Positions 58,663 to 64,000 of a stretch of DNA of 64,000 bases are shown piece after piece. The stretch comes from Durusdinium trenchii (taxonomy: Eukaryota; Sar; Dinophyceae; Suessiales; Symbiodiniaceae), in NCBI GenBank assembly GCA_963970005.1, contig CAXAMN010021361.1:3140089-3204088 (forward strand). The letters run 5' to 3'. The stretch's first letter is position 1; the number at the start of each line of letters is the position of its first letter. The notes under the pieces were generated by a model. That model was given only the letters and a program-made list of their open reading frames with translations. It was not told the origin of the DNA and did no database searches. The position numbers and the translations under genes were made by a program.

Positions 58663-58785
58663 CGGTAGGCTCACAAAACTGCAGGCGATGAAGGATAGAT
58701 AAGATCAATTTGCTCGTCGAGGGCCGACTTTCGTTCAGGCCACTGGGGAAGGACTTTTCTTTGTTGATACAGCGTGGCTATGCAG

Positions 58786-60036
58786 CTATGAGCCCGAGCG
58801 CACTGCTTCAATGAAGTCTTCTCTCCAGCTGTCTTTGGCATTAGGCGGCAGGAAACGAAGCCACAGAGGCTTTTCAAATAGGTCGCATTTGTCAAAGGCA
58901 TTGACTCGAGCGTATGTCCCCCTCCAAGTCGTGCTTTTCCCTGCTTTGCAGAATGTGCGAAGCTGCGCGCAACCAGCAAAAGCACGCCGAGCAATGTAGA
59001 GTAGGGTTACTGGGATGTGGACCTCTCTTAGTGAGGCACAGTGAAGGAATGCTTCTTGCTCTATTCGTCTCAATTTGCTGGAGAGGTTGAGCGTTTGCAG
59101 CTGCGAACAGTGTGCGAAGGTAGACCCCAGGATTTCAACAATGTCCGTGCGGGACAGGTCAACAATCTGGAGCCGTTTACAGCGCTCACAGGCAGCGGGC
59201 CCCACCCACGTGAAATCTGGCGGAAGGGAGAGCGAAACGATGCCGGCCTCCAAGAAACAACATTCAGGCAAGCTTCGTTCTGGGTTGGTGGGGTCATGCT
59301 CTGTCCTTTCCAAGCTGAGGTGACGCAAAGCCGCGCATTTCTCAAAGGCTCTAGGCCGGAGTTGCGCTTGCGGGGCTAACTGGTTTGTTGTGTGACTAGT
59401 TGCCCCAATTTGCGTTAGCGAGCAGCGTGCCTCAAAGACCTTGATTCCGAATTGCCTGCATCCTGGGGCTAAAACGGCTCTGAGTAGGTAACATCTACGA
59501 AAAGCTCCATGTTGCAGGCAGACAACTGTGCTCGGCAAGTGGACCACCTGCAGTCGCTGACAGCTCCTCCAGGCAGCCTCCCCTACAACACGAATTCCTG
59601 CTTCTACCTGAACATGTCTGACTTCCGTGTGGAACGAGAAAGCTTGTGGCAATATTCGATCAGTGGTGCTGGATGGAACTCGAATGGCTTTCGCTCCTCC
59701 CTTGAGATGCCCTTTGTGAAGCGCATCTACAAAACACTGACGGGCAATTATGTTGAAACAGTGATTGTCGCGCAAGGTGTTCCAAATAGGGTCAGCCAGC
59801 ACTTTATGGGTGCCCTTGTGAACAAATTGCAGCTCGCAACCAAAGGTGCTGCTGTCTCCAATAGAGGGGAGCTGATTTAACACTGCATTTTCAAACTCAT
59901 TAAGCCTGTCATATTCTTGCAGGTCGATCGATAGCCGGATTTCCTTTCCAGCGAAAGCGGTTAGCATGAGATGTATTGCAACTGACCGTTCTTCGCTCCC
60001 TTGCGAGCTGCACAGGGACATGGCGTCCGCACTCAT
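58786..60036 (-). CDS. LRR_5 (BspA-like) protein, copy C, intact
   Basis: ATG 60036 (MSADAMSLCSSQG) opens a 416-residue intronless frame. Residues about 15-105 form the family's N-terminal module (LTAFAGKEIRLSIDLQEYDR, PSIGDSSTFGCELQFV). KAIRVP follows at about 115, then LRR_5 repeats with Cys at the start of each unit: SCQRLQVVHLPSTVVCL, HCSQLQTLNLSSKLRRI, HCASLREVHIPVTLLYIARR. The C-terminal block TTWRGTYARVNAFDKC...WLRFLPP is shared with A and E. It is nearest to A and E in sequence. A spliced-leader relic lies 31 nt upstream, and 25-bp direct repeats flank the whole unit, which together point to a retroposed mRNA. It lacks lesions, so it may be expressed. Function is unknown. Confidence 0.88.
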   Translation of the reverse strand: MSADAMSLCSSQGSEERSVAIHLMLTAFAGKEIRLSIDLQEYDRLNEFENAVLNQLPSIGDSSTFGCELQFVHKGTHKVLADPIWNTLRDNHCFNIIARQCFVDALHKGHLKGGAKAIRVPSSTTDRILPQAFSFHTEVRHVQVEAGIRVVGEAAWRSCQRLQVVHLPSTVVCLQHGAFRRCYLLRAVLAPGCRQFGIKVFEARCSLTQIGATSHTTNQLAPQAQLRPRAFEKCAALRHLSLERTEHDPTNPERSLPECCFLEAGIVSLSLPPDFTWVGPAACERCKRLQIVDLSRTDIVEILGSTFAHCSQLQTLNLSSKLRRIEQEAFLHCASLREVHIPVTLLYIARRAFAGCAQLRTFCKAGKSTTWRGTYARVNAFDKCDLFEKPLWLRFLPPNAKDSWREDFIEAVRSGS

Positions 60037-60067
60037 TTTAGGGAGTCGCCATTGCGAACTGAGGTGG

Positions 60068-60085
60068 GCTTGAGCCTAAACACGC
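60068..60085 (-). other. Spliced-leader relic upstream of copy C
   Basis: Minus-strand AGCGTGTTTAGGCTCAAG compares with AGCCATTTTGGCTCAAG of the leader: AGC, TTT and GGCTCAAG agree. It is 31 nt from the ATG and 11 nt inside the flanking direct repeat. Confidence 0.65.
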
Positions 60086-60096
60086 TGAGTTATTCA

Positions 60097-60121
60097 TGGA
60101 CAAAGAGCTAAGGCTCTCATC
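60097..60121 (+). repeat. 25-bp direct repeat, 5' side of copy C
   Basis: GGACAAA followed by GAGCTAAGGCTCTCATCC; the partner of 58638-58662 with one mismatch. Confidence 0.8.
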
Positions 60122-60184
60122 CAGGTCATTGGCAGCTAGCAGGGACCATTAACAAGGACATTTGCATAGTGAGAGAAATGTTCT

Positions 60185-60858
60185 TTACGCTAATCCGGAC
60201 ATGTGCCCTGTGTCGGGATTAACTGGCCGCTTGCACCCATGTATGAACGTTCGGGCTTTGTTTTTCGTGATCCAACCAGTGCCAGATTGGATGTAGGGTG
60301 TGGCTAACACACTGTCCTCTTCGAAACAATCTGTGAGATCTAAATCATCATCGCTGCTGCTGACCGCCCAGGGATCATGGTGCATGGCTCACTGCCTTCT
60401 ACCGAGATGAAGCTACTGAAACCAACTAGTCCCGAGGGACTGTGTTCGAGTGGCAAGCCCCCAACTTGGATTGGGTACAAGCCTTGGCTCAGACAAAGGA
60501 CAGGCAGACCGGGATCAAAGGCGGTGTGCGTCTCTAGGTGCCCTCCACTTGGGTACTGCAAATACATGCACATGGCGGTGAGGTCGCATTGACATCTTGT
60601 AGTGTCACTAATCTGGCAGAAAACAAAGCTGACAGAAAAGGAGGGGGTCCACCCACTATTAACAGGCTTGGCCTCAGAGATCTGTTGGCATTCGAAACAA
60701 ATAAACAGACACGACAATCCCGATTTGGGGTGAAAACGCGACCAAATGCATGCTGCACGGGTTCGTGTACTCCTACTAGTCAATGAATTGTGACTTGTCT
60801 CACTGAATGCACGCTGCTTGTGGGGGGTTCCTGTTTCCATCCTATCTACCCCAAACAA
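60185..60858 (-). pseudogene. Unknown intronless gene, frame-shifted
   Basis: An upper block (to about 60380) reads CMYLQYPSGGHLETHTAFDP, then LSQGLYPIQVGGLPLEH and GLVGFSSFISVEGSE. The lower block in another frame reads MHHDPWAVSSSDDDLDL, then SGTGWITKNKARTFIHGC and KRPVNPDTGHMSGLA with stop at 60185. Both look coding and join naturally with one lesion near 60380. The first ATG is at about 60840. No family is recognised; the acidic SSSDDDLDL linker and Cys/His-rich tail suggest an element-encoded protein. Confidence 0.4.
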
Positions 60859-60913
60859 GACTCACCCTCAACTAGGGCCGCCTTTGCAGCGGGGGGGCAC
60901 TTGGGTTCTCTGC

Positions 60914-61752
60914 TCACCCTACATCATAGTCATCTGCATTTGGGTGTATGTTGGCAAACAGAAATGCCGTAAAGAGAAGGCCATCAAGCTCCGCATGCAA
61001 GTTGCTAGCAGGTTCGATCATCCTTGCTTGGATTGCTGCCGGAACATGTGGTAACAAAGGATCGAGTGCCTGTAGGGAGGCAATCATACCCTGCACCCGT
61101 TGAAACATGGCTGTATCCACTCGGTGATGCTCCCTAGCCATTTGCCTACAGGCGGGTGCTTCAAAGGGTGGCGGGTACCCTTGCCCCAGATCTTGGGATC
61201 CAGCAGCAGTAGGTGGCGCGCCCAGTGCCACGTGGTGTGCGGATTACCGATGGGTTCTCTTGAGAGACTGGGTGCCAAAGCATTCCAGGCATCAAAGAGC
61301 GGTTTTTCATGATAGGCCACATGATGAATGAGCCGTCGCCGCAGCGCTTTGTTAGGTCCATAGACACTGATTCCCTTGTCATTAACGGCAATACATTGTT
61401 GCTGAAACAGCTTAATAGTGCGCTCCTGATGGGTCGCAACCAGCTTCAACAGAGCAGGGGGAAAGTCGAACATGTCCCTCCAACCCTCGTACAAGGTGCT
61501 ATTCCTATCATAACGTTCCGTGAGCGCGAAGTAATGCAACAGGTACATATGAATTATCTGCCCTTCATGACGGAAGGAGACAATCACGTCGAGTACTCCA
61601 TAGTCTATGTCATCGAAGTGAGTCTCCAGACGGACAAATTGCGTGACATCGATATCACTGTCTTGGTCCAACGGAACCGGCTCCCGCAACTGATTGGGAG
61701 ACCAGGTGGCCTGGTCGACATGTGTGCTAACCACGCAACCGGTCGTGTTCAC
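60914..61752 (-). pseudogene. Unknown intronless gene with spliced-leader relic, frame-shifted
   Basis: A 222-codon frame (61752-61084) reads DIDVTQFVRLETHFDDIDYG, HMYLLHYFALTERYDR, LKLVATHQERTIKLFQQQC and PKIWGKGTRHPLKHPPVGKW. It then gives way to another frame (to 60914) reading VDTAMFQRVQGMIASLQAL and MIEPASNLHAELDGLLFTAF. Both halves look coding, which suggests one lesion near 61110. The frame opens with GTG, not ATG, and a stop lies 36 nt upstream, so the 5' end is damaged or translation starts at an internal Met. A good spliced-leader relic lies 20 nt upstream. No family is recognised. Confidence 0.45.
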
Positions 61753-61771
61753 TCCTGGAAAAGCTTGACAG

Positions 61772-61789
61772 TTGAGCCAAAGCTACAGG
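61772..61789 (-). other. Spliced-leader relic upstream of the 61.7-kb ORF
   Basis: Minus-strand CCTGTAGCTTTGGCTCAA compares with CCGTAGCCATTTTGGCTCAA: GTAGC and TTTGGCTCAA are exact, and CAT is deleted. Confidence 0.65.
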
Positions 61790-61998
61790 AGAGTGGGATT
61801 AGGGCAGCTTATGATGGCCACTCATTCTTCCATACCTGCTTGTCCATGCAGTCAATATATGTGTCGGACAGCCTGGGTAGCCAGAGAGACGCAGGCGGGT
61901 TACTGAACCGGGCATTTCTTCGGATGTGCTCTAGGCCTGGCGGGGGGGTCAAATTCTTCGCTTCCCTCATCATGGTTGTCCTCGTTGCTTGCGGTTGG

Positions 61999-62121
61999 GA
62001 AGCATGGCGGTATCCCTATGCAGCCGACAATGCCTTTGAAGGCTGTATCAAACTCACCATCCCTAAGTGGCTCCACTGCATCCCACCTAAGGACAGTGAT
62101 TGGATTGCCCCTTGTAGCTGA
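61999..62121 (+). pseudogene. LRR_5 copy D, 3' fragment of a B-type gene
   Basis: EAWRYPYAADNAFEGCIKL and TIPKWLHCIPPKDSDWIAPC match the last 40 residues of copy B (EAWRYPAFNAFEECVKL and ATPKWLHYIPPRESDWIAPC) and end at a stop. Nothing upstream resembles the family, so the 5' nine tenths are gone. It precedes copy E by 143 bp, as B precedes A. Confidence 0.85.
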
Positions 62122-62217
62122 CAGAGTTGAATGAACGCCTAGCAACAACTAGTAGAGTAGTGCCAGGCCTGAGTGAGCATGGACGGTTACCCAAGTAACT
62201 GACCCTCTGCACTGCGA

Positions 62218-62224
62218 GGCTCAA
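62218..62224 (+). other. Spliced-leader relic candidate upstream of copy E
   Basis: GGCTCAA preceded by TGCGA, 40 nt from the ATG, matching the position in copy A. Confidence 0.45.
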
Positions 62225-62264
62225 ACCCCCAGTAGCAAGTTCAGGCACAGGGAATAATACTGCC

Positions 62265-63508
62265 ATGCACCTTGACATGGAGTCGCAAACGAGCTCACTA
62301 GTCAGCAATGAACGCCAGTGGGTGGTCCATCTCCAGTTAACTTCTCTCTCAGGAGAAGAATACCAAGTCATTGTCGACCTCCAAGAGTTTGACCGACTTG
62401 ATGAGTTTGAAACTGCTGTCCTGGAGCAACTCCCGACCATAGGAGGAAACAGCACATTCGGTTGTGAACTCACTTTCGTTCGACGGGATACCGGGCAGCT
62501 CCTGCGAAATCCGGTATGGGACACCCCCAGAGACTGCAACCGCTTCCAGATTGTCGTCCGCCAATGCTGCTCTCGTGCAGAGCATAAAGGCCAGATGAGG
62601 AAGAACGCAAAAGCAATCCGAGTACCTGTCACCCGTTCAGGGCAGGTGCTCCCCCACGCTTTCACACATTCGAGTGATATTAGGCGCCTACAGTTGAAGC
62701 AGGCATACACACCATTAGGCTTCTCATAGTGCACCTGCCCAGTACGCTACTATGCCTGAAAGAAGGAGCCTTCCGATGTTGTTATGTGCTCCACACAGTC
62801 ACTGCTCCGGGGTGCATAGACTTCGGATGCTGGGCTTTCGAGGAGTGCCATGCGCTGGCCTGGGTTGGAGACCCAGACCAAAGTAGCAACCAACTGGCAC
62901 CGCAGGCGAGGCTCAACGTCCGTGCCTTCGAGAAATGCCGTACCTTGCGGACAATTGGCCTGGAAAGGGCCAAATACGACCCACGAGACCCGAATCGGGT
63001 CATTCCAGAAGGATGCTTCCTTAGGACAGGGCTAGAAATGATTGCTCTCCCAGCTGATTTCAGCTGGATAGGACCAGCTGCCTTTGAACACTGTACTAGT
63101 TTGCAGACGGTGGACATCCTCCCGGACTGGCATTCAGGAAATAGTAGGGGGCACCTTTGCATGCTGCCCCCAACTGCAGTGCCTCAAACTGACCAAGACC
63201 CTGAGACGCATTGGGCGAGAAGCTTTCCTGCAGTGTAGCTCGCTAGAAGTCATACACATTCCACAGCTGTACATCAATAAGCGAGCCTTTGCTGGCTGTT
63301 CACAGCTCTGCAAACTCGTCCGAATGGGCAAGAAAGGAACTTGGAGAGGGACCTATATGTAGAGCACAACACCTTTGAGAAGTGTGCCAAATTAACACTC
63401 CCATCGTGGATTCGGCCTCTTCGCAAGCCCGATGCAGCAAAAGAAGAGTGGGAAGAATTCATGATAAGTTGTGCAGAAGTCACTCTGAGTAAAACTGCAC
63501 GCTCATAA
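62265..63508 (+). pseudogene. LRR_5 (BspA-like) copy E, multiply broken
   Basis: ATG 62265 (MHLDMESQTSSLVSNERQ) opens the N-terminal module (LSGEEYQVIVDLQEFDRL), closest to copy A. At about 62695 a base is lost after CTACAG, and an in-frame block equivalent to GEAAWQHCN is deleted. The reading resumes as RLLIVHLPSTLLCLKEG. A second shift lies near 63120 (TVDILP, then GIQEIVGGTFACC). A third lies near 63352, after GTWRGTY, before EHNTFEKCAKLTLPSWI, which runs to a stop at 63506-63508. A short deletion also removes residues before LYINKRAFAGC. It is inverted relative to A and B. Confidence 0.88.
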
Positions 63509-64000
63509 CAAGCATGTGACAACCTGGAAAGCTACCTGAGCTACAGAGCCATCAGCTCAGTGGTAGAGTAGCAGAGGGTCTTTTGCCCTTCGACCCTACT
63601 GCCGACCTTGCCCGCGCCACTGAGTGGTTAGCCAGCTCCCCTGGCTGCCTCCCAAGAAGTGGTCAGGGATGATACAGTGTACAGCACCAGGAACAGCGGC
63701 GTTTCACCCATTTGGTTTCACCTAGTTCATGGGGCTTGCATGATAGGCTGTGCTCGGAAGCACTCGTGTGACCAAGGGCTGCAGCAGAACCTTCGTAGGC
63801 ACAACTACCACACCACGCCTGCTCTCGCGTGAAGAGGCTTGTTCAGCGTAGCTGTGAGACCAGGTCTGTTCCGCTACGGAGCTGCCACCTGGTCTCTCGT
63901 GCTCACTACTGAGGGGGTACTCTGGTGGGTCTAAAGAATTGCAAGTTATTTTGAGGCCAGAAACGGCCTCAACAAAACTTCTACCAATCATGAAATTCCC
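63509..64000. other. Spacer with tRNA-like A box
   Basis: GCCATCAGCTCAGTGGTAGA at 63548-63567 looks like a tRNA A box and TTCGACCC at 63588-63595 weakly like a B box. No proper cloverleaf folds, so a decayed tRNA-derived SINE head is the most it could be. Confidence 0.25.

Noticed and set aside
57752..58708. 318-codon minus-strand ORF
   Set aside because: Begins without ATG, its 3' half is translated A/C-rich sequence, and no domain is recognised.
63541..63600. tRNA gene
   Set aside because: The A box is good, but the anticodon and T arms do not fold properly. Kept only as a tRNA-like remark.

Overview
The window looks like nuclear DNA of a core dinoflagellate (Suessiales-like; this is inference). 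Genes are split into short exons (30-200 nt) with AG acceptors and a mix of GT, GC and GA donors. Third codon positions are GC-rich, introns carry many minisatellites and microsatellites, spliced-leader-like relics occur, and almost all recognisable genes lie on one strand. Two 10-N gaps sit inside repeats, as in a draft assembly. Exon models were built by eye from reading frames, splice signals and remembered family motifs; no database search was run.

Layout, mostly minus strand. 0-10.8 kb: a Deg/HtrA serine protease (DEG9-like) in at least 12 exons with the His-Asp-Ser triad visible, running off the left edge. One intron holds an AT-rich island with a decayed protein-primed family B DNA polymerase; other introns hold a 28-bp palindrome and an inverted minisatellite. 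12-14.3 kb: candidate exons of a coiled-coil protein. 18.8-26 kb: exons of a secreted or surface protein with a Thr-Pro mucin-like linker and W/Cys modules. 29.4-29.7 kb: a C-terminal exon with a probable one-base frameshift. 30.1-30.5 kb (+): RNase H remnant of a non-LTR retrotransposon. 30.9-32.4 kb: a WWE-domain gene. 35.7-37.6 kb: repeats of a small Cys-rich module. 38.6-43.0 kb: an eIF4E-family gene in seven phased exons with an unusual cap-pocket residue. 43-53 kb: mostly repeats and low complexity, with one candidate first exon.

53.5-63.5 kb is different: ORF-dense and intronless. It holds five copies of an LRR_5 (BspA-like) family with a shared N-terminal module. Two are intact, one has a single frameshift at a G7 run, one is a pseudogene and one is a 3' fragment. 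A GGCTCAA spliced-leader relic lies 30-60 nt upstream of the start of every full-length copy. One copy is flanked by 25-bp direct repeats like a target-site duplication. A neighbouring pair (minus) reappears as a decayed inverted pair (plus). The best reading is a nest of retroposed, SL-tagged mRNA copies that then duplicated. A few other intronless ORFs here are not recognised.
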